This document shows positions 8,650-21,160 of a stretch of 64,000 nucleotides of DNA, piece after piece. The DNA is from Dipteris shenzhenensis (lineage: Eukaryota; Polypodiophyta; Polypodiopsida; Gleicheniales), in assembly GCA_047967505.1 (NCBI GenBank), contig CM106540.1. One strand, written 5' to 3'. The notes below the pieces were generated by a model that made no database searches, was not told the origin of the DNA, and worked only from the letters and a program-made list of their open reading frames with translations. Position 1 is the first letter of the stretch. Each line of letters opens with the position of its first letter. A program made the translations under genes and the position numbers.

Positions 8650-11600
8650 TGCCATTCTAGCAGTGTACAATAGGCTCCATTATCGAATCACAAGCTACTT
8701 TTTTTGCAATTATGAAAAGGCAATTCCTTAGGATGATCTATGAAAGGAGTTTGAAAGGCCATGGCTCCACACCTATAGCTCTCAATTTTGCCTCATGTCT
8801 TGCTATGTAATACCAATCTCCAACTAGGGAGGCAAAGCAACAAACGCCAATTTCTAAACAAACGCCAATTTCTACAAGTAGCTAAGATGGAAAACTAAGC
8901 AATACCAATCTCCACCCAAGGAAGCAAAGAAACAACACCAATCTCTATGAGTAGTGAAGATAGAGAACTAAAGGCATATCTCACTATTAGCCAAGCAAAG
9001 CGAAAAGGACAAAAGGGCAAGAGCTACAACTAATAAAACACTAAGACTAGGGACACTAAAACAAAGATCAAGTAAATAAAATATGATCGAGAGGAAATAG
9101 TAAACATGCTATGAGATATATAATATGATAAAACAAAGCAGCATGCTCCAAAACTACAAGCCACCATTCAATCCTAGTCCGCAAGATTCATCCACAAACA
9201 AAGAAAAAGCAGTAGAAGGAGAGACATGCACTACAAACCATACCCAATCACCTCTTCATATTCAAGAAGCAAGCTAGTTACGAAAAAGGAAGCTTGTGAT
9301 AACAATAATGTGAGATCCTTAGATACAAAGAGAAAATCTTCAACTATACCAACCATGATACGCCACAAGAAATCACACTGCCACCTAAGTGAAGATCTAT
9401 AGGGTATTACAATAGAGAAGTTACACAATTATGGTACATCTATGTCATATAGAGCATGCAACTACTAGCATAGGTAAAACAAAGAGCCAAGTAAGAGATA
9501 GGGACAATTATGAGAGATCTCTGGTAAAGAAGCACACCTCAAAACATATTTAACTCACCGCGAAAGAGCAACTAAACAATGAAGCGCCGTCACAAAACCC
9601 TGATTAGAAAGGCAAAGAATTGTGAAACAATCAAAGTTCATGATTAACCCAACCACCTTCATATCAAACCTATCCCTTAGACAAGATGACGTGCAAGCTA
9701 AAACAACACCCATACTTGCAAACACAACAGTAAGTTAAATAACAGCTATTAATGACCTCAACTAGAAACTGAGTAGCAATGAACATCCTCGACTAGCAAA
9801 TGACCCCTTTGATTGTTGGCTTAAGCAAGTGAGACTATAACTAACCAAGAAATGGAATGAATCCACTTGGAATAAAGACCATTACACCTGGTACAATATG
9901 TGGCTGTATCTTAAACTCAAGAGCTAGTGATATCTTATGTGTCATCATAAACTTAAAAGATAGTGATATAAATATGTGTTTAGGAAATGAGTCCCTTTTA
10001 ACTCTAAACTTTAAAAGGCATCCAAAATAGCAAGTAACGTTTTCAAAGATGAAACCAAGCTATGCTTTGATCTAGTTTGTCTCAAGGAGCCTTAGCTTTG
10101 GGCCATGTGATGGCATAACAATTGATCACAATATGTGATGTACTTGTTGTTGACTTAACGTCAACAAGAACAAAATGAATCATGATTTTCTCAAAGAGAG
10201 GATTCAAGTAAAGTACGGAGGAATCCATTTTCCTTTAGTCAAGTTGTGTGTAGCGCACCTACATAAGGCCATCGTTGGAACATGCCAAGCTGAGCCATAG
10301 GGGCCACCTTGTCAAAAGATATTTCAATGCTCGTCATAAAATCACCTACCCCAATAATGAGTGAGTATAGCCGAAGTAAATGTGCGTGAACAAGATGTGC
10401 CCACCATGCCCTATTAGAGTGTGTTGTATATAAGGGACTGGATGAAAGAGAGTAAGCATCCAGAAAGTAACACACTTTCCAAAAATTAGCATGCACTTTC
10501 CATGGAATGCACACTTTCAGTATCTCTAATGAGAACGAAGCCGAGGTGGTACACCATGCCCACAACGTGTGTAGAACATTCGCAAGTTAAGCATCGGAGT
10601 AGATCAAGCTACTTATCCAGGAACACTATCACCATTCCATTTTGAAACGGTTGGAACATGCAACAGTTGTGAGAAAACAAAAAGCGAACTTGTGCCCCCC
10701 TTGTACGATGGAGTGCATGGACCTCCTTAAGTAGTTCCACACGCTATGAGCCTGACTCTTCTCATGCAATGACCTTACTCACTACCACCATGTAACCTAT
10801 GTTCATAACAAAATTCAATAACTAGTGCTTTTATTGGAGTCTACTTATTTGGAGAGGTACTTCACATTGAAACATAAACTTATGTTCATCCTCTCACGAC
10901 ATAGACTCCTTTGCTATTAGAGGGTGCGCTCAATTGACGATCGTAACAAAGGCAGTGTAAAGAATAGCTTATGCTTAAACGCTACCCATAGGCCTCATAT
11001 AAAGGGCAAGCCTAAGTTTTTTGACACTACCATCACGTTAAACACCTACTATAACATTGGTATGTAGCAAAACTCAATTGACGGGATCTCAAAATGCATG
11101 CAAACCGTCATTCACCAGTAGCCATATGTGGGTCATCCACCCCCTTAAAATCACACTATCCATCCCAACAAAGAGTTGTGCAAGTGTGTTTTCTACTCCC
11201 CCATCCATCGACTCAGGCATCACCGTGTCTCATCGAGACAGTCAGCCTTGCTGGGTAGCTCTGTAGCTCATTAGTCAGCTCCTAACACCGAAGGGTAAGG
11301 ACTAAAGATCCTGATGGGGAAAAATAAAGAATGGGCTCTAAGAGTTTGTGCACATGAGCGATTATTCAGAATGCACAGTTGGTGCCTCGCACGCTCAGAT
11401 AGCCCAAATAGCTAGAAGCATTAAATAGAGGCATGAGTACTTGCTAGAACAGAGGCCTGAGGAGATTTGCATATGAGAGATGGTCATATTTCATTGGTTT
11501 ACCCCCATCAAGTTGTGTACCGGTGTGGCATTAGGGGAATTTTGAGCTCAAAAAGGGCTCTTGCATTAGGCCCTTAAGACAAATGATTAGGGGGATGGCC

Positions 11601-13254
11601 AATGAGGAGGCTGAAGCATTGATCTTATTTCCATTCAAAAGGTCTCCATGACATAGAAAATTCTCACTATAGGATCATGGTCAGAGATCCAATGACCATA
11701 AGGAGCCTTATTACACATGATTGGATGCAAGTGGCAATGCATCGAGGCCCTCCGAATTTCTAGAGCACATACGAATGCCCCTCATCCTCTTTAAGAGACA
11801 TGAAAATTTGATCCTTACCATGAGCTACTCACCTAGGATTAAGGAATTAATACATTTCCCTAATCTTCCCCTTATGAGGCCCTTTTTTAGCTCAAAAATT
11901 CCCCTAATGGGAGCATTGAAGGAACATCAGCCCATTGTCAATGTTAGATGCTAGCATCTAATTGGCTAGAGGCAAAATAGAGCTTTGGTGATAAAAATTG
12001 CAGCCTCCAAAAGTGAGGTGCCAATGTGAGCACCAATGGCACTCCAACTCTACCTTGAAATTTGAATCCCCAGTAGGAATGTGCTACACATAAAGGCACT
12101 CTAGTCATCAAAATGAAAAATTGGTGGAGCCATACAAATTTGTCCCACATATTTATCCATGTATAATGCAAAATCAATTAGCCAAAACTTATCAATGAAA
12201 TTCCTAAACCCAAAGAATGGGGCTTCGTCCAGTAAGGGTCAGCAAAATAAAATAAATCAATGGTAATACAATGTATTGACCTTATCCATATGAAATGCAT
12301 TACTCATTATAACATATAACGATCCTCATCCAATAAAACAAAAATATCTCACACACTAATAGTTAAACCCAATCCTAACTCACTAAGGGGGTACTAGGTA
12401 CATCTCGATTTTCTCATCCAGTTTCCTAGAACCATGCCAAAGGTGGTGAGACTCAACCATCTCCACTATCCATGTTTTTTTCTACCTCGTCCCTTGCCAG
12501 GATATCTGAATTTTATGTTTAGACATTTCACTATGAAGTCATCTCACCAAATGTATACATATTGACTACTCTCTCTATATACACAATTCAGTCTCGATGC
12601 AAGGCATTTGAGGGTCAATTTTTAGACCATACTGTCAAGGGCATGGAAGGGTGCACCCATGCCTCCCTCTATTTCCATAATTCCCTTTCCAATGTTTCTT
12701 AACCAAGATTAACGAGTCCAAGTCTTACCCTTCTCTTTATCTTGTCCTCATACAGACAACCATTATAGCCATTATAGCTCCATCAGGAAGGGATTCACAT
12801 AGCATAGGTAGTTTCTTTCATTGACTCTTATGGTGTTCAATCATACTATACTACTCAAATCAAGACATAAATAAATAAATCCATCACTGTCTTGAACAAA
12901 TGATATGAGCTGTCATAGTTCAAGACCTCTTCTCATATTTCCCTATATGAGGTTAAGGCTGATTAGGACCATACACTAGGAGTTTAAATCGCTAAGTAGC
13001 CATCAAAGGTTGGACATCACCATGTCTCACCACACCATGGCATGGGGTGTTTGAGGCTACACCATTTTTAGTCAAGGACTACAAATCATCTAGTAGACTT
13101 TTGCCTTACTTGATTCATCATTACAAATATACATATGTCCACCCATAAATAGTTCACCTCTCTCACCATAAAATCTCTTGTTTCAAAGTCCCCTACCTTT
13201 TTTGAGGGTACTCCAAATAGAATCCCCATAGAGCTTGGTAAGGGGACAGGCGGC
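8650..13254. other. Long stretch without recognisable genes
   Basis: A-rich sequence at about 8820-9900 resembles in composition the stretches at 42730-43070 and 51230-51640. No ORF over 110 codons, domain or RNA gene is seen. A short inverted repeat around 11529-11909 is listed separately. Old transposon debris is likely but not provable by eye. Confidence 0.4.
11529..11909. repeat. Short inverted repeat, about 33-bp arms
   Basis: CATTAGGGGAATTTTGAGCT (11529-11560 region) reappears as its reverse complement at 11876-11909 (AGCTCAAAAATTCCCCTAATG), separated by about 315 bp. The arms extend to a shared AAAAAGGGC core. It could be the remnant termini of a small transposable element. Confidence 0.55.
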
Positions 13255-13336
13255 ATGTGTGTGTCTTGTGTGAGTGTGTGTGCATGCATGTGCATGTGTG
13301 TATGCACACGCATGTGCATGTGTGCGTGCATGCATG

Positions 13337-13388
<52 letters not shown>

Positions 13389-13437
13389 TGTGTGTGTCTG
13401 TGTCTGTGTCTATGTGTGCATGTGTGTCTGAGTGCAT
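13255..13437. repeat. TG microsatellite
   Basis: A tract of TG dinucleotides with TGCATG and TGTC interruptions; the longest pure run is at about 13340-13380. It opens Cys/Val and His/Thr repeat ORFs that are artefacts. Confidence 0.95.
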
Positions 13438-13558
13438 GGGTGGAAGATAAGGCTCCCACCCTATAAACTAGGCACTTGTACTTTGCTTCAATGTCAATCA
13501 ATCTACATCAATCTTTTGCCATAGATTTGACTTCCAATCTTGGTCCCCATTTCTCTCT

Positions 13559-13559
<1 letters not shown>

Positions 13560-13600
<41 letters not shown>
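13560..13600. repeat. CT microsatellite
   Basis: An uninterrupted CT dinucleotide run close to the copia-like LTR end and primer site at 13654-13668. Confidence 0.95.
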
Positions 13601-13602
<2 letters not shown>

Positions 13603-13619
13603 TATAGTCATAAAGATCT

Positions 13620-13668
13620 TTCCATGGTTGCACCTATGCCCTACATCTCCAACAAATGGTTTCAAAGC
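13620..13668 (+). mobile_element. Degenerate copia LTR end with initiator-Met primer site
   Basis: CTCCAACA ends at 13654 and is followed two bases later by TGGTTTCAAAGC (13657-13668). That differs at two positions from the TGGTATCAGAGC primer site of plant copia elements. The position of the LTR start is not clear. A copia-like gag relic lies on the same strand from 15420. I infer the 5' end of an old copia element. Confidence 0.4.
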
Positions 13669-15419
13669 TATCCCTACTACCATTGACATCATGCCTTCTC
13701 TTGTTAGTGTGTATCACCATTGAGGACTAACAAGGTTGCCCTAGCCTATTGACTCCACTTTTTTTCTATGAATAGTATCCTATTGCTATCTTATTGTAAT
13801 TGAAGAAGATTTGTAAGCCATCACCATCTCGATCTCTTTAACCAATGTGTTTTTGTCAACATAATAGTAGTAGCCCATGTGCTCCAACCATTGAACGATG
13901 GTACTAATGAAAAACTTTGTTCAAGTTGTAACTTGCTCTACTCCTAAATGATACCATCTCTTGAAGCCACAAATGCTACTATTTTTTTGGTGAGAAATTG
14001 TCCTCTTTTTTAATTGCCCTAAAAATTGATGCTCCTAACAATGTTGACACCTTTTGCTCAAGTTCAATCTAAGAGGGGCCATATCTCTTCCCATTTAGCC
14101 TATTGCCAATAATGTTGATGCTTTGAAGGCACACACTTAGCATAAGAAAGAAGAGAAGCTCAAGGATCTAGCTATAGTGGCTCTACACTTGCCGCCGTGT
14201 GTTTTTGACAAGGGGGCATAGTTTACAATATTGTAGCCATTCTCAACATAAGAAAATGTTGCTTGTACATGATCTCACTAGAATGCTATTATTTTTGTTC
14301 TGAAAGTTGTTGTCAAATCTCTTACCACCCTTCTTTACTTTTTGGATTCTTGTCCATTTTCTTTCTTGTATGCATTTCTATTGTTCTTAGACACTCTTTT
14401 AGATTGTGGGCTTGTTCTCTGTCTAGCCTTGGTTATGCTTTTACCTGGTTGCCAATCAACATATTTGCAAGAAACTTGAAAGGCACCTTTAGAAAACCGA
14501 CCTACTATAGCTCCTATCTCCACCAATTTAGAGGGATCACCATGTGTTTCTTTTTAAGTTTTAATATATTAAGGCTTATGCCTTAGATATAAGGCCTTTG
14601 TAACCTTATATATAAGCATTATATTAGGGCTTATGACTTAGATATAAGGCCTTTGCAAACCTGAGTTTTGTTTACAAAATTGAAGCATTGGCTTCAAATT
14701 AGAGCCTAAAATACATGCTTTCAACTCGTAGTGTAATGCCAATGCCTTCAACACATTAATCAAAAAATTTAATTCATTACAAATTTAAACTTTGGTTTTT
14801 TTTGTTTTAGAAAATTGACAAGTTCAAGACCTTAAATCTGTAGTATTAAAAGTCATGGGGTAAATGCCCTATGCTTCTATTCCCATGGGCCACATCAACA
14901 TTCTTTATAGGGCACTGTTGCTAAGGACTTCATGGATGACATGATTGAATGCAAGGATGGGTATATGTGTATAATAGCTACACGAGGAACTAAGTTGGGT
15001 TCCATACTAGGGATGTCCCCTAAAACTCTTTGTAATAATTGCTTGTGCATTTGGTGTGGTTGCTAAAGGGTGTGACTGAGTGATGATCTTGACTACACAT
15101 TGTGAGATGACTTAGGGGATTGCTATGGCATGGGAGGTACACACAATAAGACTAGCTCTTTGTACTATTGTCATGGAGTTAGAGATCGGTCATCTCTTTG
15201 CATGTTGTTTCTTACCACCTTTGCTTCAAAAAAGGGAGTTTTATTGGTGATTTTGTAGCCTAAGGTGTGGACTAAGCATTAAGGTGGAAGTGTGAAGAGT
15301 CAGATGACCTTTGGCTATAGATAAGGTCATGTTAGATTATTATTTTATGTGTGTGTGTGTGTGCGCACATGCGCACATGCATGCACGTGTGCACATAAAA
15401 CCTCCCCTAAAACGTTTCA
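13669..15419. other. Decayed sequence between copia primer site and gag relic
   Basis: No domain is readable. A tandem duplication of about 54 bp sits at 14571-14662 (shared TTAGATATAAGGCCTTTG). A TG run with GCGCACATGC repeats lies at 15343-15395. Confidence 0.35.
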
Positions 15420-16080
15420 ACATGAGTTCAACAACAAGGAAGACCTAATGTTGGAGCTCAATCATTTTTAACAACTCAATGAATCAATGTATAGGTTGGC
15501 AGCTTGAATAAGGGCACTTACTGATCAACTACCCAGTGCTTAAGGCAAAATAGTATTGGCTTTATGGTTGTAGAAGCCTCACCAACAATGTAGAGTCATG
15601 TAACATAATGAATATATGAGAATTAAAATCAAGAAGGGGGTCATTAGATAATGTAAAGAAATAAAAAAACTATCTTTGGTCATATAGAAATGAAGAAGAA
15701 TTAGAAGGAGGCGATTTGGTTGTCAAAAAAGACACCAAGGTCAAGAAAGAGGACCATACAATGAATGTTAGATCAAAAAGCATGAAGAAGAAGAAGAAGG
15801 CAATTTGGTTGTCAAAAAAATCAGCAAGATCAAGAAAGAGGACCATACAATGAATGAATATTAGGTAGGAAATTATTCAACATATGCAATCATTGAGGCT
15901 ACACAACTAAAGAATGCTAGTTCAACAAACACAAGAGAACTACATAGGTCCACTAAGTGGAAAGAGAGGGTAGGAATTTATCCAAGAGATAGACTAAATG
16001 ACATAAACATGGCATGTCACTTTTGCAAAAAGGAAGTGCATCACAACAACGACATGTATTTCATTGATTTTGGACTGTGT
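15420..16080 (+). pseudogene. Copia-type gag relic with mutated zinc knuckle
   Basis: Fragments in shifting frames resemble the end of a copia gag: a leucine-rich patch near 15530-15600 (LTDQLPSA), a basic/acidic linker, and a knuckle-like CHFCKKEVHHNNDM at 16015-16056. The spacing matches C-x2-C-x4-H-x4-C but the last Cys codon has become ATG. The linker holds an 89-bp tandem duplication (15711 and 15800; shared CAAGAAAGAGGACCATACAA). Many stops show that it is dead. It probably belongs to the element whose primer site is at 13657. Confidence 0.45.
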
Positions 16081-16525
16081 AATGTCCAAAAAGTACTTTT
16101 GGACAAACACCACTCTTGAAAAAATGCATTCAAACATAAAAGCAAGAAAATTTTTAGAGTTTTTAAAGCAAATAAAATTAAAATTATGAAATTTAACTTT
16201 GACATCTTACATAGGTTGGTGCATAGTCCAAATTCATTTTTGTACTTGAATTTCTATTCAAAAAATCAACTTTATGAAAATATCCTTCACAAATCAAAAG
16301 TTTACTTTTTGATACTATTCTTTTGGAATAAAAAGTTTAATTACTTACACTATCATTTTGTACAATAATGCCAAAAAAAAAAGAAACATAATTCTTACCT
16401 TACTCTATATTGCAAAAATCTTAGCATAAATTTTTATTGTTAAGAATCCTCATTTAAAATTTTAACTTTCCTTAAATTGTTAATAATTTAAATAAACAAA
16501 AATAATTTGAATCCATGGAAAAACT
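16081..16525. other. AT-rich spacer
   Basis: Strongly AT-rich sequence with no feature I can support. Confidence 0.4.
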
Positions 16526-16559
16526 GTGTGTGTGTGTGTATGGCTCTCTCTCTCTCCCC

Positions 16560-16621
<62 letters not shown>

Positions 16622-16680
16622 TGCATACAAACACATACATATTATATATATTATTCATTTATTTATTTATTCATTTATAT
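16526..16680. repeat. Compound microsatellite TG / CT / CA / TTTA
   Basis: Consecutive simple runs: TG (16527-16539), CT with a C run (16543-16594), CA (16596-16620), then ATTTATTT-like repeats to 16680. Confidence 0.95.
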
Positions 16681-16930
16681 TTATATAAAGGTCCATGCAT
16701 GAGATTAATTTACCACGAGAGTCCTCTAAAATCTCCAAGGCTTAATAATGGTGTTAATAAACACCTTACAATGTTTTGAAGCTTTAAAATCTCTAAGAAT
16801 TAATAATGGTACCAATAAACAACTTTTAGACTTTCAAAAAGCAACAACAGTAAAATCTAAAAGGAGTTCCCAATGGTGCCAACAATAAACACCTTGCAAT
16901 AGTTACAAAGGGTTCATGCCTTTTGTTTTC

Positions 16931-16931
16931 T

Positions 16932-16962
<31 letters not shown>

Positions 16963-17875
16963 AGAGGGGAAGAGGGAAGGGTTCTCACATGCTATCACAC
17001 AACAGCAAGAAATTGAACACAAAAAAGAGGGAAGGGGGATGGAAGATGAAAGGGGGAGGGGAGAGAGGGTTTTTCAACCCCCAAAAAAATAAAAAGGTAA
17101 AAGGAGAGGGAAGGGGAGGGGAGGGGGGGTTTGCACTGCCTTTGTTTTTTTACGACACCTCTCACTACTGTGATAGCGCAACAAGGGTAGGGAGGAGTGG
17201 GAGAGGGCTAATAAAGCATGGGAAAGGAAGGGAGGGGGATAGGAGAGGAGAAGGGGAAGAGAGAGGGAGAGGGAGGGGAAGAGAGAGGGAGAGAGAGGGA
17301 GGGGAGGAGAAGGGGAAGAGAGAGGGAGAGGAGGGAGAAGAATGGGAAGGGTGACAACGAAGAAAGGAGAGGAAGAGGGAGAGAGGAAGGGACGGGAACG
17401 TGAAGGGATCGGGAATAGAAGGGAGGGCGTGATGGAAAATGAGTTATGGGAGAGGTGAGAGTCAATATATAGCCTTAAAAGAATTCAAACTTCTCACTCT
17501 AGAATTCAAATTTCCCTCTCCCCCTTCCTCCCCTCCCCCTCTTTCCTCCCCTCCCCTCCCCTCCCTTACCTTCCTCCTTCTCTTCCTTCCCTTCCATGCC
17601 TTTCTTGTCCTTGCTTTCCTTGCCAATGCGGCTGCACTTCCTTTTGTTCCCCTCTCCTCCATTCCTTCTATTCTTGTCTCCTTTATTCCATTAATTTCCT
17701 TTTTCCCCTACCCTCTCGCAATAGTGGTCATTTTCTTTAAATTTATTATTTCAAAATAAAAAAATTAATCAATTCTTTGCATAGACAACAATCATAATCT
17801 ATCTTCCTTTCCAACCCCTTTTGTAGATTATGTAAAAGGAATGGTCATAAAACTTTTGATATACCTTTACGATGC
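16931..17875 (-). repeat. Left arm of a 0.9-kb inverted repeat flanking telomeric and satellite arrays
   Basis: This arm is purine-rich (GGGAGA-type) at 16931-17450 and pyrimidine-rich (CCCTCC-type) at 17515-17700. The two halves are separated by a unique core containing GTCAATATATAGCC. Its reverse complement continues in register at 20311-21160 and again at 23342-23400: TATATATTGACTCTCACCTC, GGCCACTATTG, CACAAAAGGGGTTG and TTGAATTTCTTG are all shared. The inner end stops exactly where the telomere-like array starts. The long ORFs here, rich in Gly/Arg/Glu or Pro/Ser, are low-complexity artefacts. Confidence 0.85.
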
Positions 17876-18456
17876 TTAAATCCTACATCCTAAATTCTAT
17901 ACCATATACCCTAAATCCTGATTCCTTTAGCTTAATCTCTATAGCCTAAGCCCTAATTCCTATACCCTAAACCCTAATCCTTATAATCTAAACCTTATAA
18001 CCTACACCCTAAACCATATACCCTAAACCCTAAACTCTATGTCCTAAACCCTAATCTCGATAACCTATATCCTAATCCCTACACCTTATACCCTAAACCC
18101 TAAATCCTATACCCTAAAACCTAATCCCTAAGCCCTATATCATATACCCTAAACCCTAATACCTATACCCTTAACCCTTAATCCTAAACCCTATATCCTA
18201 AATCTTGAATCATATACCCTATACCCTAAACCCTAATCCCTATAGCCTAAACCCTAAACCCTATACCCTAAACCATATATCCTAAATTATAAACCCTATA
18301 CCCTATACCATAAGCCCTGAGCCTTATAGCCTATACCCTGTACCCTAAACCCTAATCCATATACCCTATATCGTAAACTCTATACCCTATACCCAAATCC
18401 TAAACCTTATATCCTAAATCCTAACCCTAAAACCTTAACCCTAATACTTATACCTA
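17876..18456 (-). repeat. Degenerate interstitial telomeric repeat (CCCTAAA type)
   Basis: About 580 bp of tandem heptamers read CCCTAAA, CCCTATA, CCCTAAT and variants on the plus strand, so the G-rich TTTAGGG strand is the minus strand. CCCTAAA is the usual plant telomere unit. Degeneracy is high, so the array is not a functional chromosome end. It lies directly between the inverted arm and the 182-bp satellite. Confidence 0.9.
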
Positions 18457-20310
18457 AAGTCTCCAATGGGTATGATACCTTGCACACACCTTCATCTTAC
18501 CCACTCTAAGGCCTGTGCAAAGTACCTTGCCCATCGGATATCATTCGCATGCTTGGGCATGCATTTTACCTTGTGTTACATGATGAGAAACAAAGAAAAT
18601 TGCATCCCTCACCATGCAAATGATATCCAAATGGGCATTGTACTTTGCATAGCCTTATTGTGGGTGAGATTAAGGGCCATGCAAAGTAACATATCCATGG
18701 AGACACCACCTTCGAATGACGCGTCTTGATGCATGTTTTTGACCCTCATGAATGATGCATGGTGAAAAACAAGAAAAAATGCATCTTAGATTCCTGACCA
18801 TGCAAATGAGATCAAATGATGACACTTTTTATGTGCCTTAAAGTGGGTAATATTAAGGCCCATGCAAAGTATTATCCCCGTTAGAGGCTCACACCTTTGA
18901 ATGAGACACCCTGATGCGTGTTTTTTGACCCTCATGCAAATGAGATCAGAGGGACATGTAATTTGTACTGGTGTTAAATTGGGTTTGATTAATGCCCATG
19001 AAAATTAATGTCTCCATCGAATACTCACACATTCAATTGAGACACCCCAATGCATGTTTTTTGACCCCCATGCATGGCAAGTGGTGAAAAAACAAGGAAA
19101 AGTGCGTTGTCAACCATGCAAATGAAATCTAATGAGCATGATACTTTGCACAACCCTAAAAGTGGATGAAAAAAAGACACATGCAAAGCACCATACCCAT
19201 CAGATACTCATAGGTTTGAATGGCATATCTCGATGTATATATTGTGACCCTCATGCATGAGGCATGGTGAAAAATGAGGAAAAATGGATCCCCAATGAGG
19301 CAAATGGAATCCAATGGTCTCGATACTTTTCACAAGATTTAATATGGGTGAGATTAAGACCCATGCAAGGTAGTGTCCCCATTGGAGGCTTGCTCATGCA
19401 AATGATGTACCCCAATGCATGCTACCCTCATGCATGATGAGTGGTGAAAAAACAAGGAAAAATGTATACCGAACTATGCAATGAGATCCAATGGGAATGA
19501 TACTTTGCATAGGCTTTGTAATGGGTGAGATGAAGGCCTATGAAAAGTAGTGTATCCATTGGATACTCGCACATTTGAATGATATGCGATGATGCATATT
19601 TCTTAACCCTCATGCATGACACGTGGTGAAAAATAAGAAAAAATGCATTCTTGACCGTGCAAATGAGATATGATGGGCATGATACGTTGCACCAATCCTA
19701 AAGTGGGTGAGATAAAGAATTGTACAAAGTATTGTCCTTAATGAAGAATCACACACTCAAAACAGAAATCTTGATGCATGTTTCTTGACCTTCATGCATG
19801 ATGTGTGGTGAGAAACAAGGAAAAATGCATCCACAATGAGGCAAATGTGATCCGATGGACACGATATTTTGCAAGAGACTTTAAATAGGTGATATCAACA
19901 CCCATGCAAAGTATTGTCCCCTGGGAGGCTTGCACATGCGAATGAGGCATCCTAACACATGTTTTTTAATCCTCATGCATGATGAGTGGTAAAAAAGCAA
20001 GGAAAAATGTTCCCCGACTATGCAAATGAGATTCGATGGGCATGATACTTTGCACAGGATTTGTAATGGGTGAGATTAAGGCCCATGAAAACTAGCATAC
20101 CCATTGAAGACTCGCACATTTGAATGAGATGCAACAATGCATGCTTCTTGACCCTCATGCTTGACACATGGTGAAAAATAAGGAAAAATGCATTCCTGAC
20201 CATGAATTATGACAATTGATGGTGGACACGATACTTTGCATGGGTCTTAAAGTGGGTAAGATTAAGATGTGCGTAGAAGGATAATACCCATCAAAGACTT
20301 TAAGCTATAA
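18457..20310. repeat. Tandem satellite, about 182-bp monomer, about 11 copies
   Basis: The motif TACTTTGCA or a close variant recurs at 18476, 18641, 18823, 18959, 19142, 19324, 19501, 19683, 19865, 20046 and 20232. Most spacings are 177-186 bp. Each monomer also contains CTCATGCATGA, GGTGAAAAA, CAAGGAAAAATGC and GGGTGAGATTAAGG in the same order. The fourth interval is only 136 bp: a monomer lost about 46 bp between two copies of the microhomology CATG. The monomer length is in the nucleosomal range typical of plant centromeric and subtelomeric satellites. Divergence between monomers is substantial. Confidence 0.93.
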
Positions 20311-21160
20311 GGATTAAGGGATTTGCAAAGTTTCATGACCATGCCTTATATATAATCCACAAAAGGGGTTGAAATGGAAGATCAATTATGATCTATGTCC
20401 GTGCAAGGATTTATGAATTTTCTTATTTTGAAAAAATAAAATTTTAAAAATGGCCACTATTGTAGGAGGGTAGGAAAAAAAGGGAACTAATGGAATGCAA
20501 GAGAGGGGAACAAAAGGAAGTGCACCTATGTTGGCGAGAAAAGCAAGGAGAGGGGAGGGAGGGAAGGGAAGGGAGAGAAGGGGGAAGAAAAGGGAGGGGA
20601 GGGGAGGGGCGAAGAAGGGGGGGGAAGAGAGGGGGAGAAATGGGGGAAATGGAAAGGGGGTAGGGCGCATGTGTATGAGAGAGAGAGAGAGAGAGTGGGG
20701 GGGGGGAGGAAGGGGGAGTGAGAAGTTTGAATTCTAGGGTTTTAATTAATTTAGGGCTATATATTGACTCTCACCTCTCCCATAACTCCTTTTCGATCAC
20801 ACTCTCCCTTCTCCTACTACCCCCCTTTGGGTTCCCCTCCCTTCCTCTCTCCCTCTCCCTCTCCTTCTCCCTCTCCCTCCTCCCCCTCTCTCTTCCACTT
20901 CTCCTCCCCACTCTCTTCCCCTCCCTCTCCCTTTCTCTTCCCATTTTCCTCTAATCTCTCTCTCCCACTTCCTTCCCCACCCTTTCCCACCCCTCTCTCA
21001 CCACCACTACTGACCCTCATCACGCTGCCCTGTGGTAGCACAAGGCATCACAAAAAAAAACGGTGCTTTCGTAGCAACGCGACCCCCCCCCTTTCCTCTC
21101 CCTTTCCCCTTCCCTCTCCTCCTACATTTTTAAATTTTGTTTTCCAAGGAAACCCTCTCT
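20311..21160 (+). repeat. Right arm of the inverted repeat, inner part
   Basis: The segment is the reverse complement of 17875-17050 in register: CACAAAAGGGGTTG, GGCCACTATTG, a purine-rich block (20510-20720), the core ATATTGACTCTCACCTCTCC (20760-20779) and a pyrimidine-rich block (20800-21000). It is cut at about 21160, inside AAACCCTCTCTC, by a LINE, and the arm resumes at 23342. Confidence 0.85.

Noticed and set aside
10239-10565. 108-codon minus-strand ORF
   Set aside because: No recognisable domain or neighbouring exon; length is within chance expectation.
11181-11290. tRNA-like look of a segment with AGCTCATTAGTCAGCTCC
   Set aside because: No cloverleaf with T-loop GTTCRA and acceptor pairing could be built.
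13183-13501. ORFs of Cys-Val and His-Thr repeats
   Set aside because: Translation of a TG microsatellite.
16923-17759. Long Gly/Arg/Glu-rich and Pro/Ser-rich ORFs
   Set aside because: They follow the purine/pyrimidine-rich arms and are open on both strands because stop codons are rare in such tracts.
18457-20310. CRISPR-like array
   Set aside because: Monomers are contiguous 182-bp satellite units without unique spacers, in eukaryotic DNA.
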